Shown here piece by piece: positions 54,172 through 63,870 of a DNA stretch of 64,000 nucleotides. The first letter of the stretch is position 1, and each line of letters opens with the position of its first letter. Below the pieces are notes generated by a model. It was not told the DNA's origin. It saw nothing but the letters and a program-made list of their open reading frames with translations, and did not search any database. The stretch comes from Bacteroides intestinalis (GTDB lineage: Bacteria; Bacteroidota; Bacteroidia; Bacteroidales; Bacteroidaceae): contig NZ_CABJDN010000005.1 in assembly GCF_902364365.1 (NCBI RefSeq), positions 248,001 to 312,000 on the forward strand, written 5' to 3'. The translations under genes and the position numbers were made by a program.

Positions 54172-55749
54172 ATGACTATACTGCAGCAACCTGATGCTTT
54201 ATCGCTATCTCAGAATCTAAAGGAATTCCACATCTCTTCAGATGTCCAGGTTTCCTTTATTCTGAAACAAGGTGGTGTGGAAATCTTATCTCAGCGTTAC
54301 GATCCTTCCGCAGATGGACATATCACAATAAACCTGCGTGATATCGTCCATGCCCGGCTATCTTACCAGCTGATCGAATCAGGACAAGTATATGAGCAAT
54401 CCTCACTTGCCTCAGATTTTACAGCCATGATTAATGACACTACATTAACCTTCCGTGTCATCCGCTCCGGTATTGACCGCCTGGCCGATTCTGCTGCCAA
54501 TTTCCTCACGCAGAATTTCCTCACATGGCAGCCATCAATAAAGCCGGTTACCTATTATTCTCCGGAGTTCCTGACTTACTATGCCACAATACCTTGTGTG
54601 GCAAAGCTTCGCGCATACTTCACCGATACTTCCGGATCCGTGATATCACAAACCGACTACACAGTTGCTGAAATGGTTGCCGGCATCGCATACACTATAC
54701 CTCTGCAGTATTCTGTAGTTGCCGGTTGGCTTGACCATAAATTGCCAGCCTATTATGATATATGGGTTGAAAACCTAACCGGTCAGCGTCTCACATACAT
54801 ACAGCGTTATTATGCTGAAGACATGCGTACCGAGCAAGAGCAGTGGATCCTCTTCGAAAATTCCCTCGGAGGTCTTGACACCTTCCGTGCCTACGGTACT
54901 ACAACATTCAGCGGTGAGCATACACATAACCTGGCAGAAATTGACGAAATTTCTCAAGAGTACCGTGTCGATACCGAACGAAAGTTTCAAAAAAACACCG
55001 GCCATTTGAATCAGGATGAGCGCAAGTGGTTACTTGACTTTTTCCCCTCCCAGGCTAAGTATCTTTATGCCGGTAACTACCTGCGTCAGATTGTCGTAAC
55101 AGAAAGCAATGTCAGCTACACTGACCGTGCTCTTCCTTCCAATTACACATTTACATTCAAATATGCTGATGCCCGTCCCTTATTAAACCTCCCCAGAACC
55201 GATATTCCAGCAGATGTTCTCAGCATCACTGTTCCTGAAGTCGGTTCTTTTACAGTGCCCCCTCGGCTTGCTGAATTTCCTCGCCTTCCACTTTCCGAGG
55301 GGGCACTCTTTCCAATTCAAAACCCATACTCCGAAGAATGGGGTATCACGACCGCTGAAGCTTTTGCCACTTTCGTTGGTCAACAGCTTGCAGAGTTTGC
55401 CGGATCCGGAGGTGGTATTGGCCACCAGCACCGGAATATCGACCTCTTGAACCTTCTTAGCTACGTCGCAGAATATCTGTTAGTCAACAATAAGAAGATC
55501 AAAGCCGGTTATGCTGATATAGCAGGTGATATCGAAGGTGATAAGTACATACACAAAGATCGAGTTGATCGTACCGATTATCTGCTACAATTTGGTGAGT
55601 TTATCGACTCGCTAATTGCCGGTAAAGGAGCTGGCATATATCCTGATGGACGTGCGCAATTTAACAGCTTGGAGATTCGGGACTCATTGACAGTTTTGCC
55701 TTATCATAAACGAAATTCATGCTATGGCCGGGGATTTCTCTTTCTCTGA
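54172..55749 (+). CDS. distal tail protein, first part of a frame-interrupted gene
   Basis: 525 residues. Beta-rich body; C-terminal GGGIGHQHRNIDLLNLLSYV, KAGYADIAGDIEGDKYIH and AQFNSLEIRDSLTVL are typical tail-baseplate segments. After LTVL the frame runs into PYHKRNSCYGRGFLFL and stops, while the +1 frame continues naturally into 55724. The break lies at GTTTTGCCTTAT (about 55693-55704). Confidence 0.7.
   Translation: MTILQQPDALSLSQNLKEFHISSDVQVSFILKQGGVEILSQRYDPSADGHITINLRDIVHARLSYQLIESGQVYEQSSLASDFTAMINDTTLTFRVIRSGIDRLADSAANFLTQNFLTWQPSIKPVTYYSPEFLTYYATIPCVAKLRAYFTDTSGSVISQTDYTVAEMVAGIAYTIPLQYSVVAGWLDHKLPAYYDIWVENLTGQRLTYIQRYYAEDMRTEQEQWILFENSLGGLDTFRAYGTTTFSGEHTHNLAEIDEISQEYRVDTERKFQKNTGHLNQDERKWLLDFFPSQAKYLYAGNYLRQIVVTESNVSYTDRALPSNYTFTFKYADARPLLNLPRTDIPADVLSITVPEVGSFTVPPRLAEFPRLPLSEGALFPIQNPYSEEWGITTAEAFATFVGQQLAEFAGSGGGIGHQHRNIDLLNLLSYVAEYLLVNNKKIKAGYADIAGDIEGDKYIHKDRVDRTDYLLQFGEFIDSLIAGKGAGIYPDGRAQFNSLEIRDSLTVLPYHKRNSCYGRGFLFL
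55690..55749 (+). other. +1 frame junction between two tail ORFs
   Basis: Skipping one base at TTG-C-CTT turns SLTVL into LIINEIHAMAGDFSFSDCG, a continuous tail-protein sequence. The upstream stop in the +1 frame is at 55687, so the switch must fall between 55690 and about 55700. This is a mutation, a +1 programmed shift on the CCT Pro codon, or a sequence error. Confidence 0.55.
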
Positions 55750-56875
55750 TTGTGGCGCCATTGAAAAGGTTGAATTGTTGGACGATGGCACTTATCGGCT
55801 TACTATGGAGAAACGCACAGATACAGATTGGACCACATTAGAGGAAAACGACGTATTATGTTCTATCGTTAATTCGCTGTTGATCGGAGGTACCGACTAC
55901 TATACTTCTTGGTTCAGACCAGTATCGAAAAACCGCAATGATAATACTTTGACTGTAGTTCTTTATCCCGACAGCGAAGTACCGGGCGGCAAGAACTACC
56001 CACCGGTTGAAGGGTATAATGTAACTCGTAAAGGTAATGCGAAAGTTCCGGATGCTGGTGAAGCTCCGAACGAGCGTGCTCAAAGCTGGCTGATATCTTC
56101 CCGTGAAGGCAGGATCATGTTTTTGCAGAATGTGTTTAAGCCGATACTCGAAGACTACAACTATGCACTTACCCTTGGGCGTTTCCCCAATGTGAAGATG
56201 ATAGAGAAGCTTCCTATCGGCTCTACTGACGTCGGTGTAATGTCGAAGATAGGTGTTTTTGAGAAAATCTATGAAGCCGACTGGAACGGAACGATTATTC
56301 CTAAAAAAGTGGATCGAGGTGAATGGTCTTTGGAAACCGCCCAGGGAGATGAACCTTACCGATTTGTAGACTATGAAACTCTTTTAGAGAATCAGAAGGT
56401 AATAACTACACTGGAACAGCATACTGCTTATCATTATGGCTGTAAATGGGGATGCCTGATTGATAAAACGACTGAAGAACCTAAATGGAACTCCGCTGGT
56501 TGGGTATTGCTCGAAGGGGATAAGAACTATTACCTAGAGTTTACTTCTACTGCCGGTTGGCAGTTCTTCAAAAACGGTGTGAATACCGATATTGCTGCCG
56601 TTGTGAGTTATGGTAACCGTGATATCACCAATGTCCTTATGGCTACTATCGGTGTCGAAGTGGAGTGGTTACGGGATACCGGGAATATCCCTGCCGATAA
56701 CAGTTGGAAGCCTGTCTATGTGGACGGACAGAAGCATGTTATCCGACTGACTTCCGTTGACATGGGGAGCGAATGGGGGCTTTCAGTTAGAACGGTGAAG
56801 TTCATCTGCCGGGTATTCATCCCGGTGGGCGAAGATATTGAGACAGTAGAAAATTATGTTGGATTTAGAATTTGA
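55724..56875 (+). CDS. distal tail protein, second part
   Basis: 383 residues from ATG 55724, but probably the continuation of 54172. MAGDFSFSDCGAIEKVELLD, GTYRLTMEKRTDTDWTTLEE read as an internal linker and beta-helix-like domain of a tail spike or baseplate protein. No ribosome site precedes the ATG. Confidence 0.65.
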   Translation: MAGDFSFSDCGAIEKVELLDDGTYRLTMEKRTDTDWTTLEENDVLCSIVNSLLIGGTDYYTSWFRPVSKNRNDNTLTVVLYPDSEVPGGKNYPPVEGYNVTRKGNAKVPDAGEAPNERAQSWLISSREGRIMFLQNVFKPILEDYNYALTLGRFPNVKMIEKLPIGSTDVGVMSKIGVFEKIYEADWNGTIIPKKVDRGEWSLETAQGDEPYRFVDYETLLENQKVITTLEQHTAYHYGCKWGCLIDKTTEEPKWNSAGWVLLEGDKNYYLEFTSTAGWQFFKNGVNTDIAAVVSYGNRDITNVLMATIGVEVEWLRDTGNIPADNSWKPVYVDGQKHVIRLTSVDMGSEWGLSVRTVKFICRVFIPVGEDIETVENYVGFRI

Positions 56876-56880
56876 AAGTT

Positions 56881-57054
56881 ATGGGATTAGAAAAAGTTTT
56901 TCCTTGCCTTGTTGAATACCGGTACAAGTTCTTGGGACTTATACCGTGCCGTAGAATGACAATTGTTATTCAGAGAGTCGGTGGTAAGAGCCTTGAGGAG
57001 TTGGTAACAGAAAAAACAGGGCATAAGAAAATAACTATAATAGACACTTATTAA
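56881..57054 (+). CDS. small tail-operon protein, 57 aa
   Basis: MGLEKVFPCLVEYRYKFLGL start, Lys-rich end. Basic, compact; unrecognised. One base before the next gene. Confidence 0.5.
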   Translation: MGLEKVFPCLVEYRYKFLGLIPCRRMTIVIQRVGGKSLEELVTEKTGHKKITIIDTY

Positions 57055-57055
57055 A

Positions 57056-58255
57056 ATGGCTATACAAACCCAACCCAAAGACGTACAGGTACATATTGAT
57101 CCTTATTCTTTCCTTGCGGAGATACAGGTTCTATCCGGTAATCCTGTGCAAAACTATAACAAGGATACGAACGACTATGAACCGGATCGCTCGCTTATCC
57201 CTTGCGTACTCATGCCTTACATTTCGGTTCAGGACCCTGAGAGACTGATGAACGGTAGCCAAGCGATTACCGGTGCCGAATGGTATGAAGGTGCTCCAAA
57301 GGCAGACGGTAGCAATCGTATCGTAAATAACGATGATTATGTCGTGTCCGCAACAGGCAAACCTACTTATTCTTTGACGGTGAAAAAGAATGTGGACTAC
57401 AACAGTCCAATAGAGCTACACTGCATATTCTCGATTACCGATAAGCGAAAGAATACTCAGGAAAAGTTTGAGCGTAGCACTGTACTCCGGACGAGTATTT
57501 TTGACTCAAACAATTATTCGCTGAAGATCAACCGGCCAAAAGGATGGACTATAAACCCGCTCGAAGTAATACCGAATAGTAAAGGAGAATGGCTTTATTC
57601 GATCACAGCTCAGGTGTATTCTGGTGAAGATATAGTATCTGATGCCAACGCAGCTTATTGGTGGCAGGTTCTTGACGGTACGACGTGGAGAGACTTTTCA
57701 GAAGATGAGTTAGATGTATTCGTTTCTGGTAAAAACGCCAATGGTACCTGGGGGAAAACTCTTACACTGGATGCCCGGTTCTTCAGGAATATTTCAGTCC
57801 GTGTTCGTGGTGCTTACTATAGCGGTATGCGTCCATCTTCTCCGACTTCGGACGAGATGCAGGCGACGACTTCCATCAAAGTGGAGATGCCGGGGACATT
57901 GCGTGCCGACATTCGGCAGACGAAAGGCATTAAGATCAACTCTCGCATGAATACCACTGTAGGTTACGAGTGTATATTGTCGTATAACAAGCAACTGATT
58001 GACAGTAGCAAGGATAGTCTATTTGTGATTGACTGGTATGCAAAATCCGCCAAGGCTGGTAGTACAGCAAAAAATGTTGGTCGTGGAAGAACGGTGGAGT
58101 TTATCCCTTCGACCTATTCGTTTGATCCTTTATATCCCATATCGATATATGCTGCTGTGAAAATGTATGCGGTAACGGCATTGGTGACTACAAGCGATAA
58201 TAAAGTCCTGACTACAAGTGACGGCAAATTGATTATAATATCTAAATATGAATAG
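57056..58255 (+). CDS. tail fibre-like structural protein, 399 aa
   Basis: Beta-rich: IPCVLMPYISVQDPERLMNG, AYWWQVLDGTTWRDFSED, and a C-terminal repeat VTTSDNKVLTTSDGKLII. Likely a minor tail protein with Ig-like domains. Confidence 0.62.
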   Translation: MAIQTQPKDVQVHIDPYSFLAEIQVLSGNPVQNYNKDTNDYEPDRSLIPCVLMPYISVQDPERLMNGSQAITGAEWYEGAPKADGSNRIVNNDDYVVSATGKPTYSLTVKKNVDYNSPIELHCIFSITDKRKNTQEKFERSTVLRTSIFDSNNYSLKINRPKGWTINPLEVIPNSKGEWLYSITAQVYSGEDIVSDANAAYWWQVLDGTTWRDFSEDELDVFVSGKNANGTWGKTLTLDARFFRNISVRVRGAYYSGMRPSSPTSDEMQATTSIKVEMPGTLRADIRQTKGIKINSRMNTTVGYECILSYNKQLIDSSKDSLFVIDWYAKSAKAGSTAKNVGRGRTVEFIPSTYSFDPLYPISIYAAVKMYAVTALVTTSDNKVLTTSDGKLIIISKYE

Positions 58256-58258
58256 CTT

Positions 58259-58597
58259 ATGAATTATCTGTTAGTGAAACCTGAAGAACTGGACGGGCAG
58301 GGTTACGATTACAAGTATGCGGAACGTATTCCGGACGGCCGTGTAATCCTGCCGCTCAGTGCTTTGAAGGTGCTTTCCAATTTCAGCCCTGAAATCCTTT
58401 CGGATGACAAGTTGAAAGTGCTAATAAAAGAGCAAAAGGAGAGCGGCCTTTATGATCCTCCCCAAGAAGATGAGGGCAACAATAGTGAAGAACCGGTAAC
58501 TGGTGAAAGTAGTAGTGATAGTGAATCTCCGGAAGAAGATATCACTACTGAAGAATCGGCCGAAAACCCAGTTGAACAGGAAGGGGGTGAGGTATGA
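58259..58597 (+). CDS. acidic tail-operon protein, 112 aa
   Basis: MNYLLVKPEELDGQGYDYKY then a very acidic Ser/Glu tail (about 60-112). 4-base overlap with the next gene. Could be a fibre assembly chaperone; unrecognised. Confidence 0.55.
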   Translation: MNYLLVKPEELDGQGYDYKYAERIPDGRVILPLSALKVLSNFSPEILSDDKLKVLIKEQKESGLYDPPQEDEGNNSEEPVTGESSSDSESPEEDITTEESAENPVEQEGGEV

Positions 58598-59664
58598 ATC
58601 TTGAAGGAAGTTTTACACTTATTGCTTTAATGGATGGTACTACCATCAACGGAACACTTCGTGTAGAAGGCACTCCGCTTGTACAGAGGTATAATAAAGG
58701 GACGGTTGTTTTTATACCGGACTTTACTGCACTACCCGAAAACGGCCGTCCGACTGTCGTTGTTATTCTGCGTGATATTTCTAACGGTAGCATTCTTGTA
58801 CCCAATACGATTGAGTATCGTTACAATGACTTGTTACTGACATTTGACAATAACGGTTTGTCTACGAACTCCGGTATGGTCGGTTATTTCAAGAAAATAG
58901 ACGCTTACAGTACTACCATTGGTGGAGCTACTTATAAGGTACCGGCCCTGCGTGTAATGAAGAATCTTGTACCCATCTCCGGGTATGACAATGACCGGAT
59001 CACTGTTTCAGGTACTGTTGAAATCTCCGGTTCCTCTATCGGTTTCAATGCGTTGTCCAAGGAGGTTGTCATTCAGGAATCCACCGGCAACCAGTACGAT
59101 GCCTTGATTTCGAATAACAAGGGGTCTCAGCTTCTTACGGCCGGGGAGTCGTTAACCGATACAGTCCGTATCTTTAAGGATGGCGTTGAAGTCACTGACT
59201 ACACCGGCTTTACTTTTCAGTGGGTGAAAATGCTTGGAGCAGGTGACACGAACTGGGGTACATCTCGCACTCAAGTGGTTTCTACCAATGATGTGGATAA
59301 CGTACTTAAATTGCGCTGTGATGTGAAGAAAGACGGCTCATTAGTCGCCTCCGGGTATGATGAAGTGACTGACTTTTCCGATCCATACTATACGATCATC
59401 AAGATTACCGGCATTAGCGGTAATACAGTAAAGAAGGGTGAAACGGCAACGGTCACTCCTGTTGCCGCAAAACGTAGCACGGGAGAGGAAGTTCCATCCC
59501 TGATTAAGAGTTGGACATTCTCTCTGAAAGACAATGCCGGTGCCGCATTTATTTTGACGGGAAAGGATTCCGCCACATTTACGGGAACCAATGCAAAGAT
59601 TCCTTTTGAGGACATGGTTCGGGCTAAAATGGGCCTGTCAGGCTCTATTAGCGGGGTTGCATAA
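58594..59664 (+). CDS. Ig-like tail fibre protein, 356 aa
   Basis: Beta-sandwich repeats: GTLRVEGTPLVQRYNKGTVV, ITVSGTVEISGSSIGFNALS, SNNKGSQLLTAGESLTDTVR. Likely an extended fibre built of Ig-like domains. Confidence 0.65.
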   Translation: MNLEGSFTLIALMDGTTINGTLRVEGTPLVQRYNKGTVVFIPDFTALPENGRPTVVVILRDISNGSILVPNTIEYRYNDLLLTFDNNGLSTNSGMVGYFKKIDAYSTTIGGATYKVPALRVMKNLVPISGYDNDRITVSGTVEISGSSIGFNALSKEVVIQESTGNQYDALISNNKGSQLLTAGESLTDTVRIFKDGVEVTDYTGFTFQWVKMLGAGDTNWGTSRTQVVSTNDVDNVLKLRCDVKKDGSLVASGYDEVTDFSDPYYTIIKITGISGNTVKKGETATVTPVAAKRSTGEEVPSLIKSWTFSLKDNAGAAFILTGKDSATFTGTNAKIPFEDMVRAKMGLSGSISGVA

Positions 59665-59674
59665 ATTGTATGAT

Positions 59675-60754
59675 ATGATACTAACAGGAACATTCTACTT
59701 AATAGCCGAAACGGAACGCCTTTGGATTGGTGTCAATCCTGAGACGGTATCTTTGGATGCTAATAACGTACAGGCTGCACCGTTACAGGTCCGGTTTTGG
59801 GCCGGTGAAGGGAGTAATAAGGTGGCTATGTCTGCTTATCTCACGTTCAGGGTTGAAAGTGTTGTAGGGAGTAGTGTCACGAAGTTGTTTGAGGACAAAC
59901 CTGTTTCAAAGGTCAGTTCTTATGACTACACTATTCCTTCAGATCAGTATGCTACCGCTAACCGTATCAGTATCTATGCTTATGAGGATGCTGCACGGAC
60001 GAAAGAGATTGATAGCAAGCAGGTGAACATTATTGCCGCCAATCCTACGCCTTTTCCACGCTCGGATGATTGGAACGTGGAAAATGTGTATAAGAACGGA
60101 GAGTATCTGAAGCAAGACAATGTGCTGTACATGTGGACCAGCCGCGTTTCTGGAAATACGGAGATTAGCCCGAAGGAATGGATTGAAGCTCATCAAGAGA
60201 GTGGACTGTGGACGCCTTATCCTTACGACAAGTTAATTGCGGCCGAGATTGCTCTCCTTAATTTCGCTTTGATAGGCTCGGCTGTATTCCAGGATGAATA
60301 TATGATATCGCAGCAGGGTGTTGATGCATCGGGCAATCCTACCAATGATTTCCGAAAGTTTGGTACGGAGGATTTTACTCCTAATCTGCTTTTGAATTTT
60401 CTCACAGGGTTATTTAAAGGGAACAAAGTTGAACTGACAGGGCAGATTTCTACCGCTTCTGAAGGTAAACGAATCGTTATTGATCCGGTCACTAATAGTA
60501 TTTCGATGTATGATTTCCTTGGAAATCTTGTTGGAAAGATTAGTTTTTCTACGATAGAAGATTATACTACTCCTGTAATCGAACTATATGATATGACTCC
60601 AACTGGTTCTTTGGGTGGCAAGACGACAATTCTGCCTGGTAGTATTACGTTTAGTTCTTTATATTTAGGCGATAATTATACTGTTAATATATCTCCACAA
60701 CGTATTCTATTTAGAAAAAATAATGTTACAACTAAAGAATATGGCAATAGTTAA
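59675..60754 (+). CDS. tail fibre base protein upstream of the variable cassettes
   Basis: 359 residues, MILTGTFYLIAETERLWIGV start. Contains an Ig-like half and a C-terminal part (GNKVELTGQISTASEGKRIV, ILPGSITFSSLYLGDNYTVN). Last constant gene before the invertible region; the variable proteins may mount on it. Confidence 0.65.
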   Translation: MILTGTFYLIAETERLWIGVNPETVSLDANNVQAAPLQVRFWAGEGSNKVAMSAYLTFRVESVVGSSVTKLFEDKPVSKVSSYDYTIPSDQYATANRISIYAYEDAARTKEIDSKQVNIIAANPTPFPRSDDWNVENVYKNGEYLKQDNVLYMWTSRVSGNTEISPKEWIEAHQESGLWTPYPYDKLIAAEIALLNFALIGSAVFQDEYMISQQGVDASGNPTNDFRKFGTEDFTPNLLLNFLTGLFKGNKVELTGQISTASEGKRIVIDPVTNSISMYDFLGNLVGKISFSTIEDYTTPVIELYDMTPTGSLGGKTTILPGSITFSSLYLGDNYTVNISPQRILFRKNNVTTKEYGNS

Positions 60755-60855
60755 TTGCTGTATGAAAATTTATAATTACAAAACGAGATTAAAAATTAAA
60801 TGTTAAATTGGGCTGATTTTCTTGATAGAAAAAACGCCCGTTAAAAATACCATAT

Positions 60856-61359
60856 ATGGAAAAAGTTTATTTGAAGGACTCAGATGTAGTGAACGAATTA
60901 ACAGATGTGATTCCCGTGGCTACGACTGAGAAAAACGGGCTTAACCCTGCCAGTGATGTAAGGAAGGAAAAGATGATCGCAACCACAACTTCGAGAATTG
61001 TGTATGAAGGGGCATCCTCAACAGCAATATCCACCTCCTTACTTATCAGCCTCGCTGCCTTCGGTGGCGGACCGATGACCCTATTTTATATGGCCATCAA
61101 TAGATCAGTCGATATTTTGAAGGCGCCTGCGATAATTTTAAATCGGATAGGTGGGGCGAATGCTCCGACAACTCCACGATTTAAGATATGGAGTAACGAA
61201 AACACCGGTTTTTTCAAAATTATATTGGAACGCACGCAATATACGCCATCTATATATATAAAGATTCTGAATACTACTATACCTTATAATGACATTACAC
61301 CTTTATCAGTTGCCAATCAGGAGGAAGTTGATGCAGCAACGTATATTGATGTTACATGA
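60856..61359 (+). CDS. variable tail cassette protein 1
   Basis: 167 residues. Conserved N-terminus MEKVYLKDSDVVNELTDVIP then ATTEKNGL, variable C-terminus. The currently forward-facing gene next to the constant fibre gene, so probably the one expressed from segment 1. Confidence 0.7.
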   Translation: MEKVYLKDSDVVNELTDVIPVATTEKNGLNPASDVRKEKMIATTTSRIVYEGASSTAISTSLLISLAAFGGGPMTLFYMAINRSVDILKAPAIILNRIGGANAPTTPRFKIWSNENTGFFKIILERTQYTPSIYIKILNTTIPYNDITPLSVANQEEVDAATYIDVT

Positions 61360-61390
61360 ATAATAGGGGCATTATGCCCCTATTATTCAT
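61356..61390. terminator. bidirectional terminator between cassettes 1 and 2
   Basis: 17-base arms ATGAATAATAGGGGCAT / complement around one base; overlaps both stop codons, so it stays in place whichever way the segment lies. Confidence 0.8.
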
Positions 61391-61866
61391 AAAACGGCTA
61401 TTTCAGTATAACTATCATCCACGATTAACTTCATTCTTTCAACTGTTTTATTACCTAATATATTGAAACTTTCGGCATCTGAAGTCGCTGAATTAGCCGT
61501 TGAAACTAAATATATGTCAAGATAACCATTCTCTTTTTTCCAATAAATTTTAAATGGCATTTTCGAGTTTAGATTAGTTATGAATATTTTGGGAGCGTTT
61601 GACGTATCATTTTGCACATTATACATACTCAGTACAAATAAGAAAGGGGCCTGTACATATATTCCATGTACGATAAAGGAGGCTCTTTCCCATGAAGTAA
61701 ATTTCCCAATTTTAATTGCATTGTAATAATAACCATATAGTAAGGTTTGGTTTGTACGCTTTTTATCAATACTGGACATAAGCCCTTTTTCTTTTTCAGT
61801 AGCAACATTCATCTGTTTCCTGATTTCTTCCGCTATACCTACATCACTAATCAATATCTTTTCCAT
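61387..61866 (-). CDS. variable tail cassette protein 2 (silent orientation)
   Basis: 159 residues: MEKILISDVGIAEEIRKQMN, VATEKEKGLM and a divergent C-terminus. Convergent with cassette 1 and paired with it by the longest inverted repeat, so inversion would swap the two. Confidence 0.7.
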   Translation of the reverse strand: MEKILISDVGIAEEIRKQMNVATEKEKGLMSSIDKKRTNQTLLYGYYYNAIKIGKFTSWERASFIVHGIYVQAPFLFVLSMYNVQNDTSNAPKIFITNLNSKMPFKIYWKKENGYLDIYLVSTANSATSDAESFNILGNKTVERMKLIVDDSYTEIAVL

Positions 61867-61976
61867 ATATGCTATTTTTAACGGGCATTCTTTATACAGG
61901 AAAATTACCCAGCAAAAACACAATAGTCAGTTGAGTAAAAAACTGTGAGTTATATTGCCCGTTAAAAGTGTAAGAT

Positions 61977-62372
61977 ATGGTAATAGAAAAGATTAAGATT
62001 ACTGATGCAAGCGTGGCAGAAGAAATCAGAAAAGGAATGCAACTCGCTACTAACGAGGAAAAAGGATTAGCTACGCCAGGTATGGCATATAGTACAATAA
62101 AAGGTGTCATTACTTTGGCAGCAGATGAAGAAGTAAAATTCGACATTAAGTATAGTCTTATTTTGTTGTCAAATAGTGCAACCGGCTCAAGTATTCTATT
62201 CCTACATGCATGTACTTATGTGAAAATAGCAGAAACAGGAAGTATGTTTTCCTTTTTAAGTAATGTACAGGATAAGTTATCTGTCATATCAGGAGGTGAG
62301 TATTCTTTTTCAGTGAGAAACAATCGTAATCAAGAACTCAAGCTAACTTATTGCTTTATGAGAAGTCAATAA
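61977..62372 (+). CDS. variable tail cassette protein 3
   Basis: 131 residues, MVIEKIKITDASVAEEIRKG then MQLATNEEKGLATPG. Followed by cassettes 4 and 5 on the same strand. Confidence 0.7.
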   Translation: MVIEKIKITDASVAEEIRKGMQLATNEEKGLATPGMAYSTIKGVITLAADEEVKFDIKYSLILLSNSATGSSILFLHACTYVKIAETGSMFSFLSNVQDKLSVISGGEYSFSVRNNRNQELKLTYCFMRSQ

Positions 62373-62447
62373 CACTTACCAAATCTGAACCCATATTTAT
62401 TTTGCTTATAATTATTCCAGATCTTTTGCCCGTTAAAAGTAGCAGAG

Positions 62448-62927
62448 ATGATCGAGAAGATTCAAATAACAGATGCAGACGTTGTAGAGCAAGTAAGAGG
62501 AAGTTTGCCCATAGCCACAACAAATAAAAGTGGGTTATATAATCAAGAATATGTAACCAAGTCATTACAAACCGCTGAATCCCCCAATAAATTAATAAAA
62601 TTGTTTTCATGTAAAAGATACGGATTCTCAGGTAAAGTAACCGTATTATTTCGGCGCGGAGAATCAACTGATATATCAGAATTCAGCATCTATTCGAATG
62701 CATATACTAACGTAGAAGGTATGTCCATTATAAATATTTATAAGCGCAGTGGAAGTGCCCAATATATTAAATTTTACCATGATGGAGGATATGTATATGC
62801 TTATATAGGAGCAGCGTATCATATCATTTATTGCAAACCGGATTTCATATTCTCAGGGGAACTTATTTGGGAAGAACAAACAGGCATAGATATTAGCACG
62901 TTAACGGAAATATCTTTTACTAAATAA
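62448..62927 (+). CDS. variable tail cassette protein 4
   Basis: 159 residues, MIEKIQITDADVVEQVRGSL then PIATTNKSGL; C-terminus unrelated to the others as far as I can see. Confidence 0.7.
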   Translation: MIEKIQITDADVVEQVRGSLPIATTNKSGLYNQEYVTKSLQTAESPNKLIKLFSCKRYGFSGKVTVLFRRGESTDISEFSIYSNAYTNVEGMSIINIYKRSGSAQYIKFYHDGGYVYAYIGAAYHIIYCKPDFIFSGELIWEEQTGIDISTLTEISFTK

Positions 62928-62988
62928 TACTAATTACATTAAGCTATTATTTCCCATTCATTTCTTTTGCCCGTTAAAAGTAGCAGAT

Positions 62989-63363
62989 ATGGCGATAGAG
63001 ACAGTGCAATTATCAGAAGTGATGAAAGACTTTACTCCAGTAACAGATATATCGTATATCTATGGAGAAAAAGAAGGAAATCAAGGGAAAATAGATAAAG
63101 TTAATTTAGTAAGTAATCTTGTGGAAAAACGTATTGGGACTACTGTTGATTGTAATTCCATTAAAAGAACCAGTATTATCACCTCGTCTTCGTGGGAAAA
63201 TGCACCCATTGATCGACTTGCAATATTAGAGACTTTATTTCATTCTAAAGATTGGATTTTACAACGCTTTTCATCCCCTGCAAGCTATTCAATGTTATAT
63301 GTTCGTTCATTTCATGATGGAGCAACTTGGGGGCCATGGAGAAAAATAGAATTTACTGGTTAA
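62989..63363 (+). CDS. variable tail cassette protein 5 (divergent N-terminus)
   Basis: 124 residues, MAIETVQLSEVMKDFTPVTD. The KGL motif is replaced by GEKEGNQGKIDKVNLV. C-terminus SPASYSMLYVRSFHDGATWG resembles phage fibre tips with a pyocin-knob-like look. Confidence 0.65.
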   Translation: MAIETVQLSEVMKDFTPVTDISYIYGEKEGNQGKIDKVNLVSNLVEKRIGTTVDCNSIKRTSIITSSSWENAPIDRLAILETLFHSKDWILQRFSSPASYSMLYVRSFHDGATWGPWRKIEFTG

Positions 63364-63370
63364 AAACATA

Positions 63371-63397
63371 TTTATAGGGGCGCATAGCCCCTATAAA
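63371..63397. terminator. bidirectional terminator between cassettes 5 and 6
   Basis: TTTATAGGGGC-gcata-GCCCCTATAAA. Confidence 0.75.
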
Positions 63398-63408
63398 TTA
63401 CAATCTCA

Positions 63409-63807
63409 TCATTGATAACTGATATAGAATCGGAATTGATCATAAGTCCTATTTTGTATAATAAATTTATTCTCAGCAGTTTTATATACATTTACTTTTC
63501 CTGCTGTATCTTTCACGGTTGATAAACTAAATCCAATCCCGCTTATTTCAGAAACGATATTAAGAGCCACCGTTCCAAGAAGTATGATTGAGGAATATCC
63601 TTTTTGAGTAGACCATAGAGCTATCATACCATAACTGTAATCAAATTCCATTTCCAAATCTTTATCTAATAATATATATTGTTGATAAGGACTTCTTTCT
63701 GTAATAACAGGCATTAATCCTTTTGCCTGCCTTGTTGCTGTAGGCATGCTGTCCCTGATCTGTTCAATCACACTACTGTCTGTTAGCTTCACTTTCTCAA
63801 CTGCCAT
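63409..63807 (-). CDS. variable tail cassette protein 6 (silent orientation)
   Basis: 132 residues, MAVEKVKLTDSSVIEQIRDS then MPTATRQAKGLMPV. Paired with cassette 3 by a 17-bp inverted site. Confidence 0.7.
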   Translation of the reverse strand: MAVEKVKLTDSSVIEQIRDSMPTATRQAKGLMPVITERSPYQQYILLDKDLEMEFDYSYGMIALWSTQKGYSSIILLGTVALNIVSEISGIGFSLSTVKDTAGKVNVYKTAENKFIIQNRTYDQFRFYISYQ

Positions 63808-63845
63808 ACCTTTACACTTTTAACGGGCGGAAGATATGGTATAAA

Positions 63846-63870
63846 AATAGGCGACCGAAGTCACCCTATT
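63846..63870 (-). terminator. terminator of cassette 7
   Basis: On the minus strand AATAGG...GAC-TTCG-GTC...CCTATT followed by TTTTTA; overlaps the cassette 7 stop. Confidence 0.65.

Larger units (their letters stand above)
60836..63828. repeat. six GCCCGTTAAAA sites flanking invertible tail cassettes
   Basis: Copies directly before each start codon: site 1 (+) 60836, site 2 (-) 61873-61886, site 3 (+) 61957, site 4 (+) 62428, site 5 (+) 62969, site 6 (-) 63812-63828. Sites 1 and 2 share GCCCGTTAAAAATA plus the following 14 bases except one, and are inverted. Sites 3 and 6 share GCCCGTTAAAAGTGTAA, 17 bp, inverted. Sites 4 and 5 share GCCCGTTAAAAGTAGCAGA, direct. Confidence 0.7.
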
